DNA of 14,231 nucleotides, taken from NCBI GenBank assembly GCA_937894515.1, contig CALCRH010000008.1, positions 1-14,231 on the forward strand, written 5' to 3'. Both the position numbers and the translations under genes were made by a program. The DNA comes from an uncultured Clostridia bacterium. GTDB lineage: Bacteria > Bacillota > Clostridia > Oscillospirales > Oscillospiraceae. This document shows, one piece after another, positions 1 through 6,081 of the stretch. The first letter of the stretch is position 1. Each line of letters begins with the position of its first letter. Below the pieces are notes generated by a model. The model worked only from the letters and a program-made list of their open reading frames with translations, ran no database searches and was not told the origin of the DNA.

Positions 1-14
1 GACTATGTAAATGA

Positions 15-188
15 TTAGTCAGCGGGGTTGATAGCGCCGTTGGGGCAGGTATCGCTGCAAGTACCGCAATCCAGGCAAGCACCGGCATCGATCACATAAC
101 GATCATCACCCTGGGAAATAGCACCGACGGGGCAAGCATCTGCGCAAGCGCCGCAGCTAACACAAGCGGAACCGATCTGATAAGCCAT
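15..188 (-). CDS. 2[4Fe-4S] clostridial-type ferredoxin
   Basis: This encodes a 57-residue soluble electron carrier. Two cysteine motifs of the CxxCxxCxxxCP type are visible (CVSCGACADACP near residues 9-20 and CLDCGTCSDTCP near 38-49), which is the hallmark of small bacterial ferredoxins carrying two [4Fe-4S] clusters; the length also fits that family. Such proteins shuttle low-potential electrons between enzymes such as pyruvate:ferredoxin oxidoreductase and hydrogenase in anaerobes; the actual partner is not shown here. I chose the ATG at 188 because a strong GGAGGTG ribosome site lies 5 bases upstream. The in-frame ATG at 224 would lie inside the likely -10 box and is unlikely to be used. 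The gene is transcribed away from the purine phosphorylase operon. Confidence 0.95.
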   Translation of the reverse strand: MAYQIGSACVSCGACADACPVGAISQGDDRYVIDAGACLDCGTCSDTCPNGAINPAD

Positions 189-222
189 GAGAGCACCTCC
201 ATAAAAAATTTGGTATGCTATC

Positions 223-250
223 ATTCTACCATGAAATTGAGAAATTGCAA
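223..250 (-). promoter_or_regulatory. Probable promoter of the ferredoxin gene
   Basis: On the minus strand a TTGCAA -35-like box (250-245) is separated by 16 bases from a TAGAAT -10-like box (228-223). Transcription would start about 27 bases before the ferredoxin start codon at 188. The -10 is close to consensus and the -35 matches four of six positions, so this is plausible rather than certain. Confidence 0.55.
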
Positions 251-287
251 GACCTTTTCGCCGCGAAAATTAGGGAAGTCTGGCAAA

Positions 288-316
288 TTGACACTTTTTC
301 TGGTTTGTGATACAAT
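288..316 (+). promoter_or_regulatory. Sigma-A-type promoter of the pnp-mtaD-mtnA operon
   Basis: A perfect TTGACA (288-293), a 17-base spacer and TACAAT (311-316) form a near-consensus housekeeping promoter. The predicted transcript start is near 323, leaving only about 23 bases of leader before the GTG at 346. That leaves no room for a leader riboswitch and helps decide the start codon of the first gene. Confidence 0.88.
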
Positions 317-332
317 AGCGCCATCAAATGAC

Positions 333-340
333 AGGGGGGT
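333..340 (+). promoter_or_regulatory. Ribosome binding site deciding a GTG start for the nucleoside phosphorylase
   Basis: The purine-rich AGGGGGG stretch sits 5-6 bases before GTG 346. It lies downstream of the alternative ATG at 328, so it cannot serve that ATG, which would also be only about 5 bases from the predicted mRNA 5' end. Confidence 0.7.
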
Positions 341-345
341 TCTGC

Positions 346-1170
346 GTGGAATATACCTATGAATTTTTTGAAAAAAGTGCTCAATATGTGCAGGAAAAAA
401 TCAGCTTTACCCCGGAAATCGGTATGATTTTGGGCTCCGGCTGCGATCCCCTCGCTGCCGGGATCGAGGATCCGGTGGTGATCCCCTATGAGGAGATCCC
501 CAACTTTCTGCGTTCCACCGTGGTGACACACGCCGGCAAGCTGATTTGCGGCAAGCTGGGCGGAAAAAACGTGGTATGTATGTCGGGCCGTTTCCACTCC
601 TATGAGGGCTACGACTTTGAACAGCTCACTGCACCCATCCGTCTGTTCAAATGTCTGGGGTGCCGGGCGGTGATCCTCACCAACGCCGCCGGCGGCGTGA
701 ACGAGGCGTACAAGCCCGGGGATGTGATGATCATTCGAGACCAGATCAAGCTGACGGGAGCCAGTCCATTGCGGGGAAAGAATGTGGACGAGTTCGGGCC
801 GAGATTTTTCGATGTGCAGAAGATGTACACTCCGGCGCTGCGGGAGCTGGCGAAAAAGTGCGCCGTGGGCAGCGGACTGACGGTACACGAGGGCGTTTAC
901 TTCTTTATGCCGGGGCCGCAGTTTGAGTCGCCGGCAGAAATTCGGGCAATCCGGCTCCTGGGCGGCGACGCGGTGGGAATGTCCACTGTTACCGAGGCAT
1001 TGACGGCGGCGCACTGCGGGCTGCCCTGTCTGGGACTGAGCGTGATTGCCAACCTGGCAGCGGGGATGAGTGATCGGCCGTTGACCGACGAGGAGGTCAA
1101 TGAGGTAGGGCAACTGATTGCGGACAAGTTCAGCGACTATATGGAGAAAATTTTGGAGGAGATCGTATGA
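346..1170 (+). CDS. Purine nucleoside phosphorylase, trimeric family
   Basis: This 274-residue cytosolic enzyme should cleave a purine (or methylthio-purine) nucleoside with phosphate to give base and (methylthio)ribose-1-phosphate. Family motifs are clear: ILGSG near residues 28-32, THAG near 61-64, GRFHSYEGY near 81-89, TNAAGG near 112-117, GPQFESPAE near 190-198 and GMSTV near 211-215. The purine-contact pair Glu194 and Asn236 corresponds to human PNP Glu201/Asn243; Asn is typical of enzymes preferring 6-oxopurines, whereas methylthioadenosine phosphorylases carry Asp. I prefer GTG 346 over ATG 328 because of the promoter and ribosome site. Its stop overlaps the next gene's ATG by four bases, implying translational coupling with an adenosine-type deaminase. 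That context suggests hypoxanthine-containing substrates such as inosine or 5'-methylthioinosine. The exact substrate is inference. Confidence 0.92.
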   Translation: MEYTYEFFEKSAQYVQEKISFTPEIGMILGSGCDPLAAGIEDPVVIPYEEIPNFLRSTVVTHAGKLICGKLGGKNVVCMSGRFHSYEGYDFEQLTAPIRLFKCLGCRAVILTNAAGGVNEAYKPGDVMIIRDQIKLTGASPLRGKNVDEFGPRFFDVQKMYTPALRELAKKCAVGSGLTVHEGVYFFMPGPQFESPAEIRAIRLLGGDAVGMSTVTEALTAAHCGLPCLGLSVIANLAAGMSDRPLTDEEVNEVGQLIADKFSDYMEKILEEIV

Positions 1171-2453
1171 AAACTTTACTGAAAAACGGACGGATTTACA
1201 CACCTGAAGAGGTCTATACCGGCTATCTGGCCATAGAGGATCAGACCATCGTCTATGTGGGAAAGGAGCGACCGGAGGGCAGCTTTGACCGGGAGAAGGA
1301 CATGAGCGGCAAGCTGCTGATGCCGGGACTTTTCAACTGCCACACCCACACGCCCATGACGCTTCTGCGGGGCGTGGGTTCCGATCTGCCCTTGCAGACC
1401 TGGCTGTTTGACAACATCTTCCCGGTGGAGGCACGGCTGACGCCGGACATGATGCGCATCGGGACGGAGCTGGCGCTGCTGGAGATGCTCGCCACGGGTA
1501 CGGTCAGCTTTACGGATATGTATTTCTATCCCGACCAGATGGCAGAGGCAGTTCTCCGCAGCGGTCTGAAAGCCAATATCTCCCAGCACGTCCAGTCCTT
1601 TGACGCCGGGGATCGCTATGAGACCAGCCAGCAGGCAAGGGTGATGGAGCATCTGGCGGAGACCTATCACGGCGCGGGTGAGGGGCGGATCCGGGTGGAT
1701 GCCTGCCTGCACGCGGAGTACACCAACTTCAGCGAGGATGTGGTGCGCGGCGTGGCGGCGTTTGCCAGGGAGAAGGGGCTTCATAACCATGTGCATCTGT
1801 CGGAGACCGCCAGCGAACACGCGGATTGCAAGGCACGGCACAACATGACCCCGGCGGCGTGGTTTGCCTCCATCGGGATGTTTGACAGACCCTGTACGGC
1901 GGCACACTGCGTGTGGATCGAGCCGGCAGATCAGGAAATTTTCAAAAAATACGGCGTCAGCGTAGCCCACAACCCCACCAGCAACATGAAGCTGGGCAGC
2001 GGCTTTGCCCCCGTTCCGGCCCTGCTGGATGCGGGGATCAACGTGACGCTGGGTACCGACGGTACCGCCAGCAACAACAACCTCAATCTGTTCGAGGAGA
2101 TGCATCTGGCCGCCATCCTCCACAACGGCTATCACAACGACGCCGCCCTGATGCCCGCCGGGAAGCTGGTGGAGATGGCCACGGTCAACGGTGCCAAGGC
2201 ACAGGGACGTATGGACACCGGCGTGCTGGCGGTGGGGAAGAAAGCAGATCTGATCGCGTTGGATCTGGAAAAGCCCCACCTGGTACCCGATCTGGACACC
2301 GCGGCGCTGTTGACATACAGCGCCCAGGGCAGCGATGTGGTAATGACCATGGTGGACGGACGGATTTTGTATGAAAACGGCGAATTCCTGACGCTGGACA
2401 GGGAACGCATCCTGTTTGAAGCTCGGGAAGCGGTCAAGGAATTATACAAGTAA
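1167..2453 (+). CDS. mtaD: 5'-methylthioadenosine / S-adenosylhomocysteine deaminase (amidohydrolase)
   Basis: The 428-residue protein has the complete amidohydrolase metal site: HTH at His59/His61, His210 in HVHLSET, His247 in AAHC and Asp298 in LGTDG, with Glu213 as a probable proton shuttle. The segment LPLQTWLFDNIFPVEA near 74-89 and the HLSET context match the MtaD/SsnA branch, which removes the 6-amino group of methylthioadenosine, S-adenosylhomocysteine and sometimes adenosine. The products are the inosine analogues. The length is normal and no metal ligand is missing. The ATG overlaps the stop of the upstream phosphorylase (ATGA), and the gene is followed after ten bases by an MtnA-like isomerase, which favours methylthioadenosine as the physiological substrate. 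A guanine or chlorohydrolase-type activity in the same superfamily is the main alternative but is less likely. Confidence 0.9.
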   Translation: MKTLLKNGRIYTPEEVYTGYLAIEDQTIVYVGKERPEGSFDREKDMSGKLLMPGLFNCHTHTPMTLLRGVGSDLPLQTWLFDNIFPVEARLTPDMMRIGTELALLEMLATGTVSFTDMYFYPDQMAEAVLRSGLKANISQHVQSFDAGDRYETSQQARVMEHLAETYHGAGEGRIRVDACLHAEYTNFSEDVVRGVAAFAREKGLHNHVHLSETASEHADCKARHNMTPAAWFASIGMFDRPCTAAHCVWIEPADQEIFKKYGVSVAHNPTSNMKLGSGFAPVPALLDAGINVTLGTDGTASNNNLNLFEEMHLAAILHNGYHNDAALMPAGKLVEMATVNGAKAQGRMDTGVLAVGKKADLIALDLEKPHLVPDLDTAALLTYSAQGSDVVMTMVDGRILYENGEFLTLDRERILFEAREAVKELYK

Positions 2454-2463
2454 GGAGCATCCC

Positions 2464-3531
2464 ATGGAACGAGCTGACAAGGGCCTTGCCTTTATGATGC
2501 AATATGAAAACGTGGCGTGGTATGACAGCGGTGAAGTCCGCATTCTGGATCGCCGGGTATATCCCCGCCGGGTAGAATTCGTCACCTGCCGCCACCATCT
2601 GGAGGTGGTGCAGGCTCTGCGGGACATGGTGACCCAGTCCACAGGTCCCTTTACCGCCGCCGCCATGGGCATGGCGCTGGCAGCCTATGAATGCCGGAAG
2701 AAATCTGCATCAGAACAGCTTGTCTATCTGGAACAGGCGGCAGACGCCATCTCCCATGCAAGACCTACCACGGTGGGGCGTATGCAGCGCATTACCGGCG
2801 GCTGCCTGGACTATGCAAAAGCGGCTCTGGCAAGAGGCGAGGACAACCTTGCCGATGGGATTCGGGACTATACCGTGGCAGTCAACAACCGCCGCTATAA
2901 CAAGGTGGGGCAGATGGCAAAGCATCTGGTGGATCAGTTCCCGGAGAATGGTACGGTCATGACCCAGTGCTTCGGTGAGACCATCGTGGCCATGATGCTG
3001 CGGGAATGTAGAGAGCGGGGGAAGAGTATCCGTCTGTTCTGCCCGGAGACACGGCCGTTCTTTCAGGGCGCACGGCTCACCGCCACCGTCTGTTACGACA
3101 TGGGTTTCGATGTGACGGTGATCACCGACAATATGCCCGCCTACGTGATGCAGCGGGAGAAGGTGGACGTGTTTACCTGTGCCGCCGATGCCATCTGCTG
3201 TGACGGCTATGTGGCCAACAAGGTGGGAACCTATCAGATCGCCATTGCCGCCAACTATATGGACGTGCCGGTGTACATATCCGGTATTCCCGATGGGGAA
3301 CACAAGACAGTGGACAGCGTCCATATTGAACTGCGGAATCCGGCGGAAACGCTGGAAGCCATGGGAGTCAAAACGGCAAAGGACGGTGTCAAGGGATATT
3401 ATCCCGCTTTCGACATCACGCCGCCGGAGCTGATCACGGGTATCGTGACCGACTTGGGTATCTACAAACCCCGGGAGATTGCCCGCTATCTGGACGTGGC
3501 CGACTTGGGGAAATACGAAATGGTGATATAA
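2464..3531 (+). CDS. MtnA-like methylthioribose-1-phosphate isomerase (eIF-2B alpha family), divergent
   Basis: This 355-residue protein belongs to the eIF-2B-like isomerase family. The family would convert S-methyl-5-thioribose-1-phosphate to the ribulose-1-phosphate form. MtnA-like blocks are ARPTTVGRM near 99-107, Cys169 in the catalytic-cysteine position, ETRPFFQGARLTA at 195-207, Asp242 at the catalytic-aspartate position, ANKVGTYQIA at 251-260 and PAFDITPPELI at 314-324. Divergence is marked: the usual RGAPAIG loop is replaced by TQSTGPFTAAAMG (57-69), and the usual GADRI reads AADAI (240-244). I chose ATG 2464 because TAAGGAG just upstream forms a ribosome site; earlier in-frame codons lie within mtaD. 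The gene closes the operon and ends in a hairpin terminator. The isomerase family is solid; the exact substrate is uncertain, and a ribose-1-phosphate-type substrate is an alternative. Confidence 0.8.
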   Translation: MERADKGLAFMMQYENVAWYDSGEVRILDRRVYPRRVEFVTCRHHLEVVQALRDMVTQSTGPFTAAAMGMALAAYECRKKSASEQLVYLEQAADAISHARPTTVGRMQRITGGCLDYAKAALARGEDNLADGIRDYTVAVNNRRYNKVGQMAKHLVDQFPENGTVMTQCFGETIVAMMLRECRERGKSIRLFCPETRPFFQGARLTATVCYDMGFDVTVITDNMPAYVMQREKVDVFTCAADAICCDGYVANKVGTYQIAIAANYMDVPVYISGIPDGEHKTVDSVHIELRNPAETLEAMGVKTAKDGVKGYYPAFDITPPELITGIVTDLGIYKPREIARYLDVADLGKYEMVI

Positions 3532-3559
3532 AAAAGAGAGCCGACAGGCTCTCTTTTTT
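3531..3559. terminator. Bidirectional rho-independent terminator between converging genes
   Basis: A run of A and GAGAGCC pairs with GGCTCTC and a run of six T around a GACA loop. Because the stem is flanked by A on one side and T on the other, it can terminate both the rightward mtnA operon and the leftward udk/DUF218 pair. The mtnA stop (3529-3531) and the DUF218 stop (3558-3560) sit right at its two edges. Confidence 0.93.
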
Positions 3560-4274
3560 ACAGGATATAGGCGGCGGCAATGGCTGCCATCTCCCGGCAC
3601 CAGTAGCCGCCGGCGTAAAACCACGGACTGCGGCAGCCGATGGAGAACGGGGTGAGCCCGCTGCGCCGGGCAAAGAGAGCTGCGCGGTATTCGTGGAAGT
3701 TATCGGTAGCAATAATTACAATGGGGGAGAGATGATTTTGGCGGATATTCTCTGCGCTGAACTGAATATTTTCTTCGGTATTTTCGGAACACCGCTCCCG
3801 ATAAAGCCGTTCCGGGGCGATCCCCATGGCCTTAAGAGTGTTGGCAATACAGTCCGCTTGTACGGTACCCTCATCCATACCGCCGCTGCAAACGCAGGCG
3901 GCATCTGGGTGAGCAGAAAGATAGGAATAGGCAGCGTCAATTCGGTTTTGAAGCATGAGCCCGGGGCGGTCACCGTCTAATTTGCAGCCCAGTACGATTA
4001 CCGTGCCGCTGCCATTTTCGGCGATAGGGGTATTCTGTGCGGCGGCCGTCATTTGCCAAAGAAACAGACCGATACCAACGGCGGCGATGGTGTATAAAAC
4101 GGTCAGTGTGGAACGGAGCCACCGGGGAAATCTTTTGCCGAAAAAGCACCAGATGGCCAGAACGATCAGGGCAAAAGCGGGAACGATCATGCCGATATGA
4201 AGGATGCCCGCGGCAAAGGGCAGCAGAAAATAGGCGGCTGCGGCAAGGCAGAGAACCCCGAATACTTTTCGCAT
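3558..4274 (-). CDS. Membrane-anchored DUF218 protein (YdcF/SanA-like)
   Basis: The 238-residue protein has an N-terminal membrane region with about three hydrophobic segments (roughly residues 5-24, 26-45 and 56-78), then a DUF218 domain from about 90 to the end. Family landmarks are VIVLGCK (92-98), NRIDAAYSYL (110-119), CSGGMDEG (129-136), CSENTEENIQFS (162-173) and the NFHEYRAALFARR stretch (192-204). The domain probably faces outside. DUF218 proteins such as SanA and ElyC are linked to cell-envelope integrity and peptidoglycan or antibiotic tolerance, but their chemistry is not settled, so no reaction is claimed. It starts one base after the uridine kinase stop and lacks a good ribosome site of its own, so it is probably translationally coupled. 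Confidence 0.88.
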   Translation of the reverse strand: MRKVFGVLCLAAAAYFLLPFAAGILHIGMIVPAFALIVLAIWCFFGKRFPRWLRSTLTVLYTIAAVGIGLFLWQMTAAAQNTPIAENGSGTVIVLGCKLDGDRPGLMLQNRIDAAYSYLSAHPDAACVCSGGMDEGTVQADCIANTLKAMGIAPERLYRERCSENTEENIQFSAENIRQNHLSPIVIIATDNFHEYRAALFARRSGLTPFSIGCRSPWFYAGGYWCREMAAIAAAYIL

Positions 4275-4275
4275 A

Positions 4276-4890
4276 TCAGTTCTCGGCGATGTGGTTGGCG
4301 ATACGCTGCATGATGAGATCCAGCGCTACCAGATTGTGACCGCCTTCCAGCACGATGATGTCAGCAAATTTGCGGGTGGGCTCCACATACTGCTCGTGCA
4401 TGGGCTTGACGGTGGTGAGGTACTGCTGTACCACACTCTTCAGGTCACGGCCCCGCTCTTCTATATCGCGCAGGGCACGGCGCAGGATACGAACGTCAGC
4501 ATCGGTTTCCACAAAGATTTTAATGTCCAGCATATCTCGCAGAACGGGGTTTTGGAAAATCAGAATGCCCTCTACAATGACTACTTTGGTGGGTTTTACC
4601 TCCAGGGTCTTCTCGGTGCGATTGTGGATGGAAAAATCGTACACAGGGCAATGGATGATCTCCCCGCGCTTGAGAGCCTGCAGATCTGCAATCATGAGGT
4701 CTGTATCAAAGGCATCCGGATGGTCATAATTTGTTTTACAGCGATCTTCAAAGGAAAGCTCCTGATACTTGTAATAGTTATCGTGATGTACCACACTGAT
4801 ATTCTCACCGAAATGTGAAAGCAGGTGTTTGGTGAGCGTTGTTTTGCCGCTGCCGGTCCCTCCGGCAATGCCGATAAAGATGGTATGCAT
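4276..4890 (-). CDS. udk: Uridine/cytidine kinase
   Basis: This 204-residue cytosolic enzyme phosphorylates uridine or cytidine to UMP or CMP using a nucleoside triphosphate, in pyrimidine salvage. The P-loop GGTGSGKT is at residues 10-17, HHDNYYK at 35-41 holds the likely catalytic Asp37, NYDHPDAFD at 54-62 and PVYDFSIHNRT at 82-92 are nucleoside-contact regions, VVIVEGIL at 103-110 follows, and RDIEERGRD at 141-149 is the lid motif. Length and order of motifs match bacterial Udk. The ATG at 4890 is supported by a GGGGG ribosome site and by a -10 box whose transcript would begin downstream of the earlier in-frame ATG at 4917. It is the first gene of a two-gene leftward unit with the DUF218 protein. 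Confidence 0.94.
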   Translation of the reverse strand: MHTIFIGIAGGTGSGKTTLTKHLLSHFGENISVVHHDNYYKYQELSFEDRCKTNYDHPDAFDTDLMIADLQALKRGEIIHCPVYDFSIHNRTEKTLEVKPTKVVIVEGILIFQNPVLRDMLDIKIFVETDADVRILRRALRDIEERGRDLKSVVQQYLTTVKPMHEQYVEPTRKFADIIVLEGGHNLVALDLIMQRIANHIAEN

Positions 4891-4915
4891 AGCGGTACCC
4901 CCTTTTTTTGCTTTC

Positions 4916-4944
4916 ATTATAGGGAGAAGCGGCGGAAAATGCAA
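4916..4944 (-). promoter_or_regulatory. Probable promoter of udk
   Basis: On the minus strand a perfect TATAAT (4921-4916) is preceded, after 17 bases, by TTGCAT (4944-4939), a weak -35. The predicted start near 4909 leaves a leader of about 20 bases before the ATG at 4890. Confidence 0.65.
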
Positions 4945-4983
4945 GGCGACTTGTAAAAAAAGCATGAATTTACAGAATTTCTG

Positions 4984-5012
4984 TTGACGAATAACAAATT
5001 TTTAGGTATATT
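4984..5012 (+). promoter_or_regulatory. Sigma-A-type promoter of the zinc-ribbon/Big2 gene
   Basis: TTGACG (4984-4989), a 17-base spacer and TATATT (5007-5012) form a good promoter. Transcription would start near 5019, about 36 bases before the ATG at 5055. It is divergent from the udk promoter, the two -35 boxes being about 40 bases apart. Confidence 0.8.
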
Positions 5013-5054
5013 ATGTAAAGTATCAGGTGCATAGGAACATTTGGAGGGTCTTGG

Positions 5055-5960
5055 ATGAGTTTGATCAAATGTGAAAAATGCGGAGAACTATATTCCGATA
5101 GCTATCGTAGCTGTCCTTTCTGCGTAGAGGATGAGGAATATTACAATGGCAATGGGAAAAAGAAAAATCGCCGTCCCGGCGGCACAAAAAAGCGTCCCGG
5201 CTTTCTGCTGTCTCTTCTGAGCTTACTGTTAGCAGTATTGGTCGGCGGCGGTATATGGTATTTCTATGGAGATAACATTCAGGCGTTTTTTACCCGCGAT
5301 AAAGAAAATCTGTCAGTGGAAGACGGAAGCACAGGCGGCGACACCCACCAGGAAGAAATTGTTCCGGTAGACCTGGTGATGGATGAGACATTGCGCCTTG
5401 CGCCGAACACCAGCGAGAAGCTGACGATTTCCGGCGGCACCAGCTATGAATGGATCAGCTCCGACCCGACGGTGGCCACCGTCAGCGGCAGCGGCATGGT
5501 GCATGCGGTGAAAGAGGGCACGACAATCATTACCGTAACGGACAGCAGCGGCGTCAGCGCTGTGTGCCTGGTGACGGTGACAACCGAGCCGGAGGATACC
5601 ACAGAGCAGACGCCGAGCGGCTCAACGCTGAAGCCTACAAAGCCGACGAATAGCCAGACGGCGCCGATTACCGTGAAAGAGGATCTCAGCAAATTACGGT
5701 TTACTGTTCCTGCCTACGGTACGGAACTGCATCCCACTGCAGATGGAACCTATGATATTTCTCTTATGAAGAGTCAGGGGGAAACCTCGTTCCAACTGAC
5801 GGCGGAGGGTATCAGCAACAAGGTGGTTTGGAATTCGGCCAACAGCAATATCGTTACCGTTGACAGCGATGGAACGTTCCGCGCAGTAGGCTATGGCGAA
5901 GCGGCTGTCACAGCCAAGATCGGTAATGCTGAGGTAAAATTCCTGGTACGCGTCAAATAA
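5055..5960 (+). CDS. Zinc-ribbon, single-pass membrane protein with Big2-type extracellular domains
   Basis: The 301-residue protein has an unusual architecture that can be read directly. An N-terminal zinc ribbon uses Cys6, Cys9, Cys20 and Cys23. A Lys/Arg-rich stretch (about 35-47) precedes one membrane helix (about 49-70), so the zinc ribbon should be cytoplasmic and the remainder outside. A bacterial Ig-like (Big2) domain follows at about 105-176, with the typical SSDPTVATVSGSGMVHA block (135-151), then a Thr/Pro/Ser-rich linker (about 177-205) and a second Big2-like domain (about 207-301, with NSANSNIVTVDSDGTFRAVGYG at 260-281 as the equivalent block). No catalytic motif is seen. Big2 domains usually mediate surface adhesion or protein contacts; the function here is unknown. 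It is monocistronic, with its own promoter, a GGAGGG ribosome site and a terminator. Confidence 0.85.
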   Translation: MSLIKCEKCGELYSDSYRSCPFCVEDEEYYNGNGKKKNRRPGGTKKRPGFLLSLLSLLLAVLVGGGIWYFYGDNIQAFFTRDKENLSVEDGSTGGDTHQEEIVPVDLVMDETLRLAPNTSEKLTISGGTSYEWISSDPTVATVSGSGMVHAVKEGTTIITVTDSSGVSAVCLVTVTTEPEDTTEQTPSGSTLKPTKPTNSQTAPITVKEDLSKLRFTVPAYGTELHPTADGTYDISLMKSQGETSFQLTAEGISNKVVWNSANSNIVTVDSDGTFRAVGYGEAAVTAKIGNAEVKFLVRVK

Positions 5961-5972
5961 AGAAAGAAACTC

Positions 5973-6008
5973 AAAAAAGAAGTCTCCTTTTTGGAGACTT
6001 CTTTTTTT
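5973..6008 (+). terminator. Rho-independent terminator after the zinc-ribbon/Big2 gene
   Basis: AAAAAAGAAGTCTCC, a TTTTT loop, and GGAGACTTC followed by seven T form a strong 9-bp hairpin plus A/T extension. It separates this gene from the ABC exporter promoter, which begins eight bases later. Confidence 0.95.
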
Positions 6009-6015
6009 ACACAGC

Positions 6016-6044
6016 TTGTCATACGCTATGGAACATGGTATAAT
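6016..6044 (+). promoter_or_regulatory. Sigma-A-type promoter in front of the ABC exporter / glycogen gene train
   Basis: TTGTCA (6016-6021), 17 bases and a perfect TATAAT (6039-6044) form a near-consensus promoter. Transcription from near 6051 leaves about 30 bases of leader before ATG 6082. It is the only convincing promoter I see before the glycogen genes. Confidence 0.85.
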
Positions 6045-6081
6045 TATCCTGTATTTTTATAGGCAAAGAAGGGAGCAGTGT

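Noticed and set aside
316..346. A SAM, SAH or purine riboswitch in front of the methylthioadenosine-related operon
   Set aside because: The consensus promoter leaves a leader of only about 23 bases, too short for any such riboswitch.
226..1203. A 325-codon minus-strand open frame spanning the nucleoside phosphorylase
   Set aside because: It overlaps a clear promoter and a well-conserved gene on the plus strand and resembles no protein family.
1176..2279. A 367-codon minus-strand open frame opposite mtaD
   Set aside because: The plus strand encodes a complete amidohydrolase with all metal ligands; the opposite frame has no domain and shadow-like composition.
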